Assembly: GCA_031267375.1 (NCBI GenBank)
Contig: JAIRZE010000031.1
Location: 1-25,277 of the forward strand
DNA: 25,277 bases
Origin: Rickettsiales bacterium
GTDB taxonomy: Bacteria; Pseudomonadota; Alphaproteobacteria; Rs-D84
Direction of reading: 5' to 3'
Shown here: one piece after another, positions 14,496 to 22,888 of the stretch
Numbering within the stretch: position 1 is the stretch's first letter
Layout: every line of letters starts with the position of its first letter
Position numbers and translations under genes: made by a program
Notes under the pieces: model-generated
The model's database searches: none
What the model saw: only the letters and a program-made list of their open reading frames with translations
Told to the model about the DNA's origin: nothing

Positions 14496-16751
14496 ATGAA
14501 ACGCGAAATTCAAAAAAAGAGATTTTTACCGGAATCATTATCCGCCGCCTTGAAAAAACTGGGGCTGCGTATCGGCGGGCTGGCTTTATTTCTTGCTGGC
14601 GCCGGTTTTGCGCTGGCCCTGGTCTTTCATAATCCGAATCTGGACGGATTCGGCGCGTCCAGCGGGTTTGGCGCGCAAAGCTGGATCGGCAATATTATCG
14701 GCGCCTTGCGCTTTGCCGTCGGGTTTGTTCCGGCATTGTTTTTATTCCTGTGCGTCGCGCGGTCCGGGATGTCGCTTTTAATGAAATGGGATGAAGAGCG
14801 CGCGCCCGAATACAATATGCTGCGCGCGTTCATCGCCGTCTGTTTTGGCGCCGCCGGATTCGGCGCGATCGCAAGAAATTTGTCTTTTGGCGGAATTGCC
14901 GGCGCGGTCGCGGCCAGCGATATTTCATATCTGGCCGGGGGTTGGACTTTTATTTTTGGAATTTTGTTTTTAATCGTATTTTTTTGGATCGCCGGAACCA
15001 TACTGCACATCAGCCTGCGCGACCTGCGCATCGCGGTGGCCCTGGTCCACAGGGTTTTACGCTGGGTGCTGTCCGCGCTTCATCTTGTCAAAATGGCAGA
15101 GCCGGAAGAATATGAAGAGATAGAAGAAGCTGTTCCAAAGGCAAAGGGCAAAAGGCAAAAGGCAAAAGCAGAAGAAGCGAAACCGGTGTCGCAAAAACGA
15201 GCGACAGCTCACAGCTCGCAGTCATCAGTTTACACTTTGCCGCCGCCGGAATTTTTGGAAAAATCTATTTTTTCCAAGACTCTGGTTACAAACGAATTAA
15301 AGCGCAACGGCGACGCTTTGGAAGCGCACTTTGAAGAATTCGGAGTATATGGAAAAGTTGCCGGCATAAAGCCCGGACCCATTGTAACCCTGTATGAGTT
15401 TGAACCCGATTCCGGTATGCGCATTGCGAAAATTACCGACACCGTAAAGGATATGACGCGCGCTATGGCCGCAGAAAATATACGCATAGCGCATATCCCG
15501 CGCAGCAATTTCATCGGCGTGGAAATGGTGAATCTGAACCGCCAGACAGTGCGCTTTCAATCACTGGTATCGTCATCTGCCTTTACGGAATCAAAGTACC
15601 GCATACCGCTGGCGCTGGGCGTGGACATCGGCGGAAACCCGGTTTATTTTGATCTTGCGAAAATGCCGCACGCCCTGGTCGCGGGACGCACCGGTTCCGG
15701 AAAATCCGTGTTTGTTCAATCTATCATTATGTCAATCGTCTATCACTTTACGCCCGACAAGTGCAAGATGATAATCGTTGATCCAAAGGGCGTTGACTTT
15801 ACTTTGTGGCAGGATATTCCGCACTTGGTTACGCCGGTCGTGACGGACGATAATCAGGCTGTGAACGCTTTGAAATGGGCGGTGCGCGAAATGGAAGACA
15901 GATACAACAGGCTGAAAGATATCGGCGTTCAGAATCTGGAAGGGTATAACGAAGCCGTTCAAAAAATGCGCGCAAAGGGCGAAAAGCTGACCAAGCAGAT
16001 TGCGGTCGGCACGGATCCTGAAACCGGGGCTTTGGAATTTGAAGACAAGGAAATTGATCTGTCCGATATGCCGTATCTGGTCATAATAATTGACGAGGTT
16101 GCGGACCTGATGTCCGTCGCGCGGAAAGAGGTAGAGGCCTGTGTCCAGCGCTTGGCGCAAAAGGCGCGCGCGGCTGGAATGCATATTGTCGCGGCGACCC
16201 AGCGTCCGGATACATCCGTCATAACCGGCGTTATAAAGGCGAATTTCCCGACGCGAATTTCTTTCCAGGCGCGGTCTAATATAGACTCTATGACCACGCT
16301 TGGCGAAAAAGGGGCCGAGCAATTATTGCCATTCGGCGATATGCTGTTCAGTGAGGCGGGCAGGGTGCCTGTGCGCATTCACGGCGCACTATTGGAAAAT
16401 ACAGAAATTAACAGAGTTGCGGATTTCCTGCGGGCAGAGGGGGCGCCCGAATATATAGCCGGCGCGCTGGAAGGCGACGGCGATGGGGCGGCCGCGGGCG
16501 GATTTTCCGGTATGCCCGGCGCCATAGATGTATCGGGAATTCCTGGAATGTCGTCCGGCAAAGACGCCAAGGATGCCGAAAATTACAGACTGGCGGTAGA
16601 GTATGTAGTAAAAGATAAAAAGCCCACGATTTCGTATATCCAGCGGCGTTTGGGAATAGGGTATAACAAGGCCGCCGGGTTTATAGAAAGGATGGAGCGC
16701 GAAGGAATAGTAAGTGGGCCTGATGCGAACAACAAACGCCATATACTTTAA
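14496..16751 (+). CDS. ftsK: DNA translocase FtsK
   Basis: A 751-aa division-site DNA pump for chromosome segregation. About four membrane helices lie in residues 25-200. A short linker follows, then the translocase: alpha/beta region from about 250, Walker A AGRTGSGKS (396-404), DPKGVDFTLW, and Walker B LVIIIDEVADLM (528-539) with the RPDTSVITG region after it. The C-terminal winged-helix gamma domain, which reads chromosome orientation sequences, is at about 690-751 (RRLGIGYNKAAGFIERM). The linker (residues about 214-248) contains translated repeat sequence: KAKGKRQKAKAE from GGCAAAA heptamers and a CAGCTCAC-type run. FtsK linkers are long and variable, so insertions here are harmless. It is shorter than E. 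coli FtsK. Confidence 0.95.
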   Translation: MKREIQKKRFLPESLSAALKKLGLRIGGLALFLAGAGFALALVFHNPNLDGFGASSGFGAQSWIGNIIGALRFAVGFVPALFLFLCVARSGMSLLMKWDEERAPEYNMLRAFIAVCFGAAGFGAIARNLSFGGIAGAVAASDISYLAGGWTFIFGILFLIVFFWIAGTILHISLRDLRIAVALVHRVLRWVLSALHLVKMAEPEEYEEIEEAVPKAKGKRQKAKAEEAKPVSQKRATAHSSQSSVYTLPPPEFLEKSIFSKTLVTNELKRNGDALEAHFEEFGVYGKVAGIKPGPIVTLYEFEPDSGMRIAKITDTVKDMTRAMAAENIRIAHIPRSNFIGVEMVNLNRQTVRFQSLVSSSAFTESKYRIPLALGVDIGGNPVYFDLAKMPHALVAGRTGSGKSVFVQSIIMSIVYHFTPDKCKMIIVDPKGVDFTLWQDIPHLVTPVVTDDNQAVNALKWAVREMEDRYNRLKDIGVQNLEGYNEAVQKMRAKGEKLTKQIAVGTDPETGALEFEDKEIDLSDMPYLVIIIDEVADLMSVARKEVEACVQRLAQKARAAGMHIVAATQRPDTSVITGVIKANFPTRISFQARSNIDSMTTLGEKGAEQLLPFGDMLFSEAGRVPVRIHGALLENTEINRVADFLRAEGAPEYIAGALEGDGDGAAAGGFSGMPGAIDVSGIPGMSSGKDAKDAENYRLAVEYVVKDKKPTISYIQRRLGIGYNKAAGFIERMEREGIVSGPDANNKRHIL
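15136..15173. repeat. GGCAAAA heptamer run in the ftsK linker
   Basis: Tandem GGCAAAA-type units, read as KAKGKRQKAKAE. No inverted partner is adjacent. Confidence 0.7.
15200..15230. repeat. CAGCTCA-type short repeat in the ftsK linker
   Basis: GACAGCTCACAGCTCGCAGT-like run, coding for ATAHSSQSS. A single copy of this family was noticed. Confidence 0.4.
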
Positions 16752-16783
16752 TTAGCAATTATCAATTAGCAATGAGCAATTAA
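16752..16783. repeat. AATTATC/AATTAGC repeat between ftsK and ybeY
   Basis: The whole ftsK-ybeY gap is this repeat (ATTAGCAATTATCAATTAGC...), including the bases right before the ybeY ATG, so no normal ribosome site is visible. It recurs in lnt at 18768-18800. Confidence 0.8.
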
Positions 16784-19197
16784 TGATAAAAACATATATT
16801 GATGTTCGCGATCCGCGCTGGGACGCTTATAAAATTGACTATGCGAAAATAGTTCGCGCAGCGATAGGTGGGGCGGGTTTGTCCCCAAACCCGCCTGAGT
16901 CAAAGGCGACCTTGGGGCAAGGGCGCCCCGCCGGTTCAGGACAAAAAGAAATCTCAATTATTTTAACAAATGATTTAGAAATCCAGGCATTGAATAAAAA
17001 ATACCGCGGGATTGATCGGCCCACTAATGTGCTCTCGTTTGAAACAGGGGATCCGGAATTATTGGGCGATATTTATATCTCTTTTGACTGCGTCAAAAGA
17101 GATATAAAGGACGAAGGACGAAGGACTAAGGCCGAAGGAGTCGCGGCCCCGCCTTCGTCCTTCGTCCTTTGTCCTTTGTCCTTTATAAATCATACGACGC
17201 ATCTGACAGTGCACGGAGTGCTGCATCTTTTGGGATACGATCATTTGAATGATTCTGATGCGGATGTTATGGAGGCTTTGGAAATAAAAATTCTGGCAAA
17301 GCTGGGGATTGATAATCCGTATGTGGATAATGGACAAAAGGATAAAAGGACAAAAGGGCAAGAGCCGAACAAAATGTCCATTTGCCCATCTGTCCTTTTG
17401 TCCTTTTTATTTGGCCTTGTGGCTTCCCTGGGCTTTGCGCCGTTTAATTTGTGGCCGCTGACATTGCTTGGGATCGGTGGTGCTTATTATTTGATTGCTG
17501 TGCAATCAAAAAAAGGACAAAGGACAAAGGACAAAGGACAAAGGTGGGGCCGCGACTCCTTCGTCCTTCGTCCTTTGTCCTTAGTCCTTTTGCCTTTTGC
17601 CTTTGGTGCGGGCTATGCCGCGGCATCTTTCTGGTGGGTGTTGAATTCTATTTTCGTGGTTCCGGAACTGGCGGCCCAGTTCGCAATATGGACAGTGCCC
17701 GGAATTATCGGCATAGCACTTGCAGGTGGAATTATTTTTGGCGCACCATTCATAATTTCCAGCGCGATGATAAAAGGACAAAAGGACAAAAGGACAGATG
17801 GGCAGGTACAAAACAAAATGTCCTTTTGTCCTTCTGGCCTTTTGTCCATAAAGCCTGTTATTTTTGCAGCAAGCTGGACTTTCGTATTATGGCTGCGCGA
17901 GTGGCTGTTTACTGGATTCCCCTGGAATCCGATTGCGAATATCGCAATGCCGTGGCCTGCGCTTGCAAATTCTATGGCGCTTTGGGGCGCTTTGGGGCTG
18001 ACTTTTGTAATAGTCGGATTGGCGGCATCGGTTGCGGAAATAATTAAAGGACAAATGGACAAAAGGACAAATGGACAGACGCAAAATGTCCATTTGTCCT
18101 TTTGTCCATTTGTCCTTTTGTTAATAATCGGCTGTATTTATGGTGCGCATAATATACGAATAACGGAACGCGAAAATACAAACTCGCCGGTTATCCGAAT
18201 CGTTCAGCCGGCATTGTCCCAATCTGACAAAGCGTCGCACTCTCGCGAGCAGGCGCTTGCAAACGCGGAAAACAATGTGGCGCGCTTGGTTCAATTAGCA
18301 AAAAGCAAGTCTGAATTTGCGCGTAGCGCAAATGCCCCCGCCCTTGCGGGGGTGGCGGCTTGCGAAGCAAGCGGGGGTGGGTTAAATAAAACTGCGAAAG
18401 AACCCACCCCCGGACACTCCGTGTCCTGCCCCCCCCGCAAGGGCGGGGGCGTTCCCGCTGACGCGGGAATTATATCCCCTGCATTGATAGTATTCCCTGA
18501 AACGGCGTATCCTTATTTATCCGTGAGTGATGAATTGCCGATGGCGCGGGAAATCGGCCGGCCAATTATAATCGGCGCCACATCCGCCGAGAAAATAGGC
18601 GGCCGGATCAATTTCTATAATTCTATGCTGATTGCGGATGCGGGTGGTAAAATAGAAAAGATTTACAGCAAGTCGCACTTGGTGCCTTTCGGCGAATACC
18701 GCCCGTTCGGGGATTTGATTCCGACCCCCGGGCAATTGACGCCGGGCAACGGGCCAGAGATTGTTGAATTATCAATCAGCAATTATCAATTAGCAATTGT
18801 CCCAGCAATTTGTTATGAAATTATTTTTTCCGATTCGTTGGTTCCTTCGTCCTTTGTTCTTGGCCCTTCGTCCTTTATCTTAAACATCACGAATGATACT
18901 TGGTTTGGAAAAACGCCGGGGACTTTTCAGCATTTGGATATGGTGCGGCGGTATGCGATTGAATCGGGGCTGCCCGTCGTTCGCGCGAACTATTCCGGGA
19001 TTTCGGCGTTTATCGGCGCGGACGGACGCGTCATTTCCAGCCTGGCGGTCGGCGTTTCCGGGGTATTGGACGGCACGGTCAGCGGCGCGCATATTACAGA
19101 GTATCGGCGAATCGGGCGAAATGGGACTATGCTGATAATTTTGCTTTTTTCTGCAATTCTTGCAATATCCATATCCGCGTTGCGGAAGAAAGATTAG
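16783..19197 (+). CDS. ybeY-lnt: YbeY endoribonuclease and apolipoprotein N-acyltransferase (Lnt) in one continuous ORF
   Basis: An 804-codon ORF. Residues 1-195 are YbeY, an RNase for rRNA maturation: NVLSFETGDPELLGDIYIS, then the zinc motif HGVLHLLGYDH (H144, H148, H154). From about 198 it is Lnt, a membrane acyltransferase that completes lipoproteins: several membrane helices, then a nitrilase domain with the catalytic triad E573 (FPETAYPY), K630 (YSKSHLVPFGEY) and C677 (AICYEIIF). The join (residues about 184-207) is a family A repeat. ATG codon 198 inside it could start Lnt separately, so fusion or two products are both possible. At least eight repeats are translated here (16866, 17105, 17332, 17510, 17772, 18046, 18333, 18768, 18842). 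All catalytic residues survive. It is normally two genes, often with corC between; corC is absent. Confidence 0.9.
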   Translation: MIKTYIDVRDPRWDAYKIDYAKIVRAAIGGAGLSPNPPESKATLGQGRPAGSGQKEISIILTNDLEIQALNKKYRGIDRPTNVLSFETGDPELLGDIYISFDCVKRDIKDEGRRTKAEGVAAPPSSFVLCPLSFINHTTHLTVHGVLHLLGYDHLNDSDADVMEALEIKILAKLGIDNPYVDNGQKDKRTKGQEPNKMSICPSVLLSFLFGLVASLGFAPFNLWPLTLLGIGGAYYLIAVQSKKGQRTKDKGQRWGRDSFVLRPLSLVLLPFAFGAGYAAASFWWVLNSIFVVPELAAQFAIWTVPGIIGIALAGGIIFGAPFIISSAMIKGQKDKRTDGQVQNKMSFCPSGLLSIKPVIFAASWTFVLWLREWLFTGFPWNPIANIAMPWPALANSMALWGALGLTFVIVGLAASVAEIIKGQMDKRTNGQTQNVHLSFCPFVLLLIIGCIYGAHNIRITERENTNSPVIRIVQPALSQSDKASHSREQALANAENNVARLVQLAKSKSEFARSANAPALAGVAACEASGGGLNKTAKEPTPGHSVSCPPRKGGGVPADAGIISPALIVFPETAYPYLSVSDELPMAREIGRPIIIGATSAEKIGGRINFYNSMLIADAGGKIEKIYSKSHLVPFGEYRPFGDLIPTPGQLTPGNGPEIVELSISNYQLAIVPAICYEIIFSDSLVPSSFVLGPSSFILNITNDTWFGKTPGTFQHLDMVRRYAIESGLPVVRANYSGISAFIGADGRVISSLAVGVSGVLDGTVSGAHITEYRRIGRNGTMLIILLFSAILAISISALRKKD
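16866..16937. repeat. Family C palindromes in ybeY
   Basis: GGTGGGGCGGGTTTGTCCCC and inverted partner, then a GGCGACCTTG-type hairpin. Read in frame as GGAGLSPNPPESKATLGQGR. Confidence 0.8.
17105..17185. repeat. Family B palindrome in ybeY
   Basis: Heptamers GGACGAA/GGACTAA at the left arm, GC-rich centre, right arm TTCGTCCTTTGTCC. Read as KDEGRRTKAEG then SSFVLCPLSF, in frame, just before the zinc motif. Confidence 0.88.
17332..17405. repeat. Octamer palindrome, family A copy 4, joining ybeY and lnt
   Basis: The arms GGACAAAAGGATAAAAGGAC and the inverted TGTCCTTTTGTCC are read as NGQKDKRTKGQ...KMSICPSVLLS. It lies exactly at the YbeY/Lnt boundary. Confidence 0.9.
17510..17604. repeat. Family B palindrome with GGCAAAA tail in lnt
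   Basis: GGACAAA heptamers x4, centre GGTGGGGCCGCGACTCC, inverted TTCGTCC arm, then TTTTGCC units. Read as KGQRTKDKGQRWGRDSFVLR. Confidence 0.88.
17772..17848. repeat. Octamer palindrome, family A copy 5, in lnt
   Basis: Three GGACAAAA units, spacer, inverted arm. Read as IKGQKDKRTDGQ then MSFCPSGLLS, between membrane helices. Confidence 0.9.
18046..18119. repeat. Octamer palindrome, family A copy 6, in lnt
   Basis: GGACAAATGGACAAAAGGAC and its inverted partner; read as IKGQMDKRTNGQ then HLSFCPFVLLL. Confidence 0.9.
18333..18468. repeat. GC-rich compound palindrome (family D) in lnt
   Basis: GCCCCCGCCCTTGCGGGGG and the CCCCCCGCAAGGGCGGGGGC arms enclose CTTGCGAAGCAAG and GGACACTCCGTGTCC hairpins. 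It is 136 bp, in frame, ahead of the nitrilase domain. Confidence 0.85.
18768..18800. repeat. AATTATC repeat in lnt
   Basis: Same family as 16752-16783; encodes LSISNYQLAI immediately before the catalytic cysteine segment. Confidence 0.75.
18842..18878. repeat. Family B half element in lnt
   Basis: Only the TTCGTCC-type arm, read as PSSFVLGPSSFIL between CYEIIF and NITNDTWFG. Confidence 0.7.
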
Positions 19198-19348
19198 AGT
19201 CTGGGCCGCGGCGCGCGTCAATTTCGCGAACAAGCGCCGCGACGGTTTTGTTTTTATCTGCGGCGATTTTTTTCAGCGCGTCGGCGAATTCTTCTTCCAA
19301 AGAAAAGGAAGTCGCGTGCCCGGAAATGGAAATGGATAATTTTTTCAT
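19127..19348 (-). CDS. Ribbon-helix-helix (RHH_4-type) DNA-binding protein
   Basis: A 73-aa protein matching the small alphaproteobacterial RHH family. HATSFSLEEEFADALKKIA is the beta strand and first helix, KTVAALVREIDARRG the second helix, and NLSSATRIWILQEL the conserved end. Such proteins are likely transcription factors, targets unknown. Its 3' end overlaps the end of lnt by 71 bp on the opposite strand, so the two transcripts are complementary there. It is one of the better taxonomic markers in the window. No clear ribosome site. Confidence 0.85.
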   Translation of the reverse strand: MKKLSISISGHATSFSLEEEFADALKKIAADKNKTVAALVREIDARRGPDSNLSSATRIWILQELQKKAKLSA

Positions 19349-19399
19349 ATTTATATTCTATGCGAAAGCAAAATAAAATTCAACTTTTTATAATGTCGT

Positions 19400-19610
19400 A
19401 TTTACAAGAAATATAATTTACATAAACGCCCCGTCAGGGGCGTCATACCTTTGAGGCCGGTATCCACTGTGGCCTCCGACTTTAATTTTCGCGCCAGCGA
19501 AAACCTGTGCGACATACTGCTTCGCAGGTTCAGGCCTGCGGCGCAATGGATCCCGACCTTCGTCGGGATGACGAACACTTTGTGTTCGTTTAGGTTAAGA
19601 AAAATCTTTT
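19400..19610. repeat. Cluster of REP-like hairpins
   Basis: Within the gene-poor stretch 19349-19792: ACGCCCCGTCAGGGGCGT, ACCTGTGCG...CGCAGGT, GGATCCCGACCTTCGTCGGGATGACG-like and GAACACTTTGTGTTC hairpins in a row. The GGGATGACG theme recurs inside the next gene at 19828-19862. No gene is seen here. Confidence 0.7.
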
Positions 19611-19691
19611 TATAACCTGCGGATTATGGTAAAATGATATGGTAAATAAATTGGGGCCAATATAATGAAAAACGCTGGAAGCCGCAGAAAG

Positions 19692-19739
<48 letters not shown>

Positions 19740-19792
19740 CTAAACCGTTATTGGCAAATTTTTTGCGCCGCGCGCGCGGGACGCAAGTGAAA

Positions 19793-21979
19793 ATGAAAAT
19801 TTTCTTAACACTCTTTCTTTCCAGGGACGCCGCGTACGCGGCGTCATCCCAGCGAATGCTGGGATGTGCGGCGGCCGTTTTTTTCTTTTTCACAGGCGCC
19901 GCTTTTTCCGACAGAATTCCAGACGCTTATCGTATGATTGATTACAAGGGTCAGGAATATGTATGCGCCGACACCGACTGTAATTCTTGGCGCGATTCCA
20001 GGCAATGCGAAATCAGCATTGGGCAAGGCACAATCGTAGCCAAAAAAGGCGACAAGATTTTTTATAATCCGCACTATGTCGCGGAATGCAAGGCCAACGG
20101 ATTGACGCGCTATCTGCAATGGGATGCAAAGAGCGGCACCAATAAAGACGCTCGCTGCACGCCCGGACAAAACAAATCGGCCAATACAAACTGGAAATTT
20201 GATGAATCCAGAAAATGCTTTGCCTTGGAATGCATAAACGGATACACGGGCGCAAATTGCGATGTCGCCCCGGCGGTTCAGCTTTCCGCAAACGAATGCA
20301 TAGAGAAAAAAGATGCGGCCTGTCTGGATAAAGCGCTGGCGCGCGGCGGCGTGTGTCCAGCCAGTAATGGAAAAGTAAGCCCGCTTTTGAAAGCGATTAT
20401 TGAATATCCGCAAAGGTCCGTTATACAAAAATTGGTGAGTGCCGGTTGTTGTATGGATTCTTGGCAGGGCGAATATCCGATCAGTTATGCATTAAAGTTG
20501 CGCAAGTTGGAGTTGTTTGAATACTTGGTGAAAGAGCCAAAGTGCCGCGTCTGGGGTCAGCGAAAGCAATCCGATCTGCTGATAGTTAATATCAAAAGAT
20601 ATATACCTGATGTTAATCAGGCAAAGCCTTTCCTGGATATAGCGTATCGTGAATTTCCGGATTCCGCGAAAATCCCCGGATGGAATGACAAGATAAAGCC
20701 CAGCCCTGCGCCAACGCCGACCCCGCCGACACCACCAAAACCAAAACCGGATCCGACACCAAAGCCAGAGCCTGTGAAGCCCACACCCACGCCGGCTCCG
20801 ACGCCAAGTCCAACACCTGCGCCGGCTCCAACACCTGCGCCTGGACCTGACATTACGCCTTTGCCAGTACCATCACCAACACCATTGCCTGTGCCAACGC
20901 CGACAGATCCGAATATTCCTGTCGTTATTATTCCGACGGTGCCGGATACGCCCGCTGCGCCCGATATACCAATTATAATTCTTCCAACAATCCCGACGAT
21001 TCCCGCAACACCGCCTGTTATTGCGTCGCCGCGGGAACCAAGCGAGTGCGAAAAGAAGACCCCGGGTTATGTCATTTTTGAAGGCAAGTGCATAACAGAT
21101 TTGCAAAAATCTGAAATCCTTGCAAAGCGAGAGGCTGACAAGAAAGCGGCAGAGCTTCGCGATATCTTATCCGGAATCTCTTACAACAAATCTACTCTGG
21201 AATCCATTGCTGCGGCGCATTCCGGCGAAAAGCGATCTGTTTGGAAAACGGCTGACGGGAATTTCAACGGCGCGCGCTTGGCCGCTGATTCTATCGCCGG
21301 CGTCGCCTTGGGTACCGTTGGCGGATTGGTCGTCAACAATATTATAAAGAAAAATCAGCTGGCATCCGGCTTTGAAAATATATCCTGCCAGGTGGACAAT
21401 ACAAAGGTCGCGGACTTTGACGATCAATTTCAAATAACCGGCGCGATAAATAAAGAGGGCTGCGTCGGAAACAACGGCGCCCGCGGAAATGTATATGTCT
21501 GGGCGTCGCGCGTCAGCGACGGAACAAACTATACGAATATGCGCGAAGACCCAAAAGATCCGGACAACAATATCTGTTGGATCCGCGTTGACATAAAATC
21601 CGACGATTCCAAAATTTCCGTCGCGGATATTCCGCCGCGCTGGTTCGCCGTGGGCCAGACCATAGTATGCGGCGAATGGGCGGACAAGAAAAAATTGGAA
21701 AACAGAATCCTGGACGCGAAAAAGTCCGCTCGCACTTGGGGAACGGTCGCTGGCGCTGTCGGCGGCGCGGGCATTGGCGTCGGGGCTATGGAATTGTTCG
21801 GAAATAAGTTAATAGGCGGAAAGGTAGAGGGTCAAAAGAATCTTGACGACGCGGAATTTCTTTATTCCCAAATGAACGCGTCAGAGCGAGAGAGTTATAA
21901 GCAAGCTGCGGAAGATTTGATAAAGCTGTGCGACAGTTTGCACGCCAAGGGCGGGAAAAGTGCTGACTGCGGCGATTGA
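19793..21979 (+). CDS. Large secreted Cys/Pro-rich protein with EGF-like and ankyrin-like parts
   Basis: 728 aa from the ATG at 19793, chosen because MKIFLTLFLS begins a signal-peptide-like stretch; a TTG at 19751 is in frame. The signal region is split by a GC palindrome (read RDAAYAASSQRMLG) before CAAAVFFFFTGAAFS. Next come a Cys-rich domain with an EGF-like end (CINGYTGANC), an ankyrin-like stretch (VSPLLKAIIEYPQRSVIQKLVSAGC), a Pro-rich spacer of over 100 residues (PTP/PAP repeats), a second Cys domain (CEKKTPGYVIFEGKC), and two Gly-rich helices (GVALGTVGGLVV; GTVAGAVGGAGIGVGAMELFG) that could enter a membrane. No family is recognised. It is probably surface-exposed or exported. The (CA)22 tract upstream raises the possibility of variable expression. 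Confidence 0.8.
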   Translation: MKIFLTLFLSRDAAYAASSQRMLGCAAAVFFFFTGAAFSDRIPDAYRMIDYKGQEYVCADTDCNSWRDSRQCEISIGQGTIVAKKGDKIFYNPHYVAECKANGLTRYLQWDAKSGTNKDARCTPGQNKSANTNWKFDESRKCFALECINGYTGANCDVAPAVQLSANECIEKKDAACLDKALARGGVCPASNGKVSPLLKAIIEYPQRSVIQKLVSAGCCMDSWQGEYPISYALKLRKLELFEYLVKEPKCRVWGQRKQSDLLIVNIKRYIPDVNQAKPFLDIAYREFPDSAKIPGWNDKIKPSPAPTPTPPTPPKPKPDPTPKPEPVKPTPTPAPTPSPTPAPAPTPAPGPDITPLPVPSPTPLPVPTPTDPNIPVVIIPTVPDTPAAPDIPIIILPTIPTIPATPPVIASPREPSECEKKTPGYVIFEGKCITDLQKSEILAKREADKKAAELRDILSGISYNKSTLESIAAAHSGEKRSVWKTADGNFNGARLAADSIAGVALGTVGGLVVNNIIKKNQLASGFENISCQVDNTKVADFDDQFQITGAINKEGCVGNNGARGNVYVWASRVSDGTNYTNMREDPKDPDNNICWIRVDIKSDDSKISVADIPPRWFAVGQTIVCGEWADKKKLENRILDAKKSARTWGTVAGAVGGAGIGVGAMELFGNKLIGGKVEGQKNLDDAEFLYSQMNASERESYKQAAEDLIKLCDSLHAKGGKSADCGD
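19828..19863. repeat. Palindromes inside a signal-peptide region
   Basis: GACGCCGCGTACGCGGCGTC followed by ATCCCAGCGAATGCTGGGAT, in frame near the N-terminus of the secreted protein. Confidence 0.8.
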
Positions 21980-22002
21980 TTAAGGGTTCGTTTTGCCTTT
22001 CG

Positions 22003-22160
22003 GTCCGTGTTGTTCGCGGGGGCGGGGGAACCGTGGGCGTTTGCCCACTTCCCCCGCCGCCCCCGCGAACAATCGGCACAAAATATCAAAATCCGATTTG
22101 GTCAGCGCTGGCGCGCTGATAAGAAATCGCTTCGCGATTTCAGGCGGATGAGGGCGGATA
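22003..22160. repeat. Intergenic compound palindrome, family F copy 2
   Basis: Same order as 7425-7586: TTGTTCGCGGGGGCGG arm and inverted partner, GCGCTGGCGCGC, then AAATCGCTTCGCGATTT. With family E copy 3 it fills the gap 21980-22356, where no gene is seen. Confidence 0.85.
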
Positions 22161-22288
22161 AACTCGGTATAAATTCCCCTCCTTGGAGGGGGGCCCGCGA
22201 AGCGGGCGGGGTGGGGTTTCTTATTAGAACACCCACCCCGGCGCCTACGGCGCCACCCCTCCATAGGAGGGGAATTTAGACCAAGTTT
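22161..22288. repeat. Long intergenic palindrome, family E copy 3
   Basis: AACTCGGTATAAATTCCCC and GGGGAATTTAGACCAAGTT outer arms; inner GCCCGCGAAGCGGGC and GGCGCCTACGGCGCC. Confidence 0.9.
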
Positions 22289-22331
22289 ACAGTGGCAGAA
22301 ATCACTTCGCGATTAGGTGGGGCAGGATAAT

Positions 22332-22352
22332 GCGCCACAAGCGCGTTTTTTC
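22332..22352 (+). terminator. Weak possible terminator
   Basis: GCGC-CACAA-GCGC followed by six Ts, just before the convergent gene at 22357. The stem is short. Confidence 0.3.
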
Positions 22353-22356
22353 GTGA

Positions 22357-22797
22357 TTAAAATTTTCCCACGGCCAGGCAGTCGCTCATCGCCTTGAACG
22401 GATCATTCTCGTATTTCCGCAGCGCGTTGCCGCTTAGGTTATCCAGCATATACGCGTTCCCAAACGCGTCAAACGCAAACCAAAACAGACTGTTCCGCGC
22501 AAACACTGTTTTCCCGCGCATCTGCGGCAAATGCGATATGTCGCGGTTTATTTCTACAATTGACGGCACCGGATATTTCGCGCTCTGCTCTGTTTCCAGC
22601 GGCCCGAACACATTCGCGTCCCCAAGCATTATGCTGTTCGCGGTTTTGTAAAACTCTATCATATTCATAGGTATCAGCGCAGCCCGCATCTGCTGCATAG
22701 ACATCTGGGTCAATTGAATGGCGCGATCGGAAACGCCGGGCGTTATGACCGCACCGGCCGCTTTCATCTGTTCAAGAAATTTATTCGCTTCGCTCAT
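22357..22797 (-). CDS. Hypothetical protein, possibly SUKH/YrhA-like
   Basis: A 146-aa soluble protein. IEFYKTANSIMLGDANVFGPLE and LFWFAFDAFGNAYMLDN resemble the arrangement of SMI1/KNR4-like (SUKH/YrhA) proteins, where a short-helix lead is followed by a FG..D..G strand; this is a weak resemblance. Such folds are often immunity proteins, but I see no toxin beside it. Last of three minus-strand genes, 125 bp after the previous one. A TTAGTGG heptamer run lies just upstream of its start. Confidence 0.6.
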   Translation of the reverse strand: MSEANKFLEQMKAAGAVITPGVSDRAIQLTQMSMQQMRAALIPMNMIEFYKTANSIMLGDANVFGPLETEQSAKYPVPSIVEINRDISHLPQMRGKTVFARNSLFWFAFDAFGNAYMLDNLSGNALRKYENDPFKAMSDCLAVGKF

Positions 22798-22798
22798 A

Positions 22799-22834
22799 TT
22801 TAGTGGTCAGTTGTTAGTGGTTAGTGGTCAGTAT
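22799..22834. repeat. TTAGTGG heptamer run
   Basis: TTAGTGGTCAGTTGTTAGTGG-like tandem, directly before the start codon at 22797. Confidence 0.75.
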
Positions 22835-22856
22835 TATTTTCTTGATCTTATAAAGT

Positions 22857-22872
22857 GTCCAATATATTGGAC
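22857..22872. promoter_or_regulatory. Perfect 16-bp palindrome, possible operator
   Basis: GTCCAATATATTGGAC, exact dyad, between two heptamer runs and upstream of the gene starting at 22797. It differs from the dispersed repeats and looks like a dimeric-regulator site. Confidence 0.4.
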
Positions 22873-22888
22873 AGTTATTTATAGTTCC

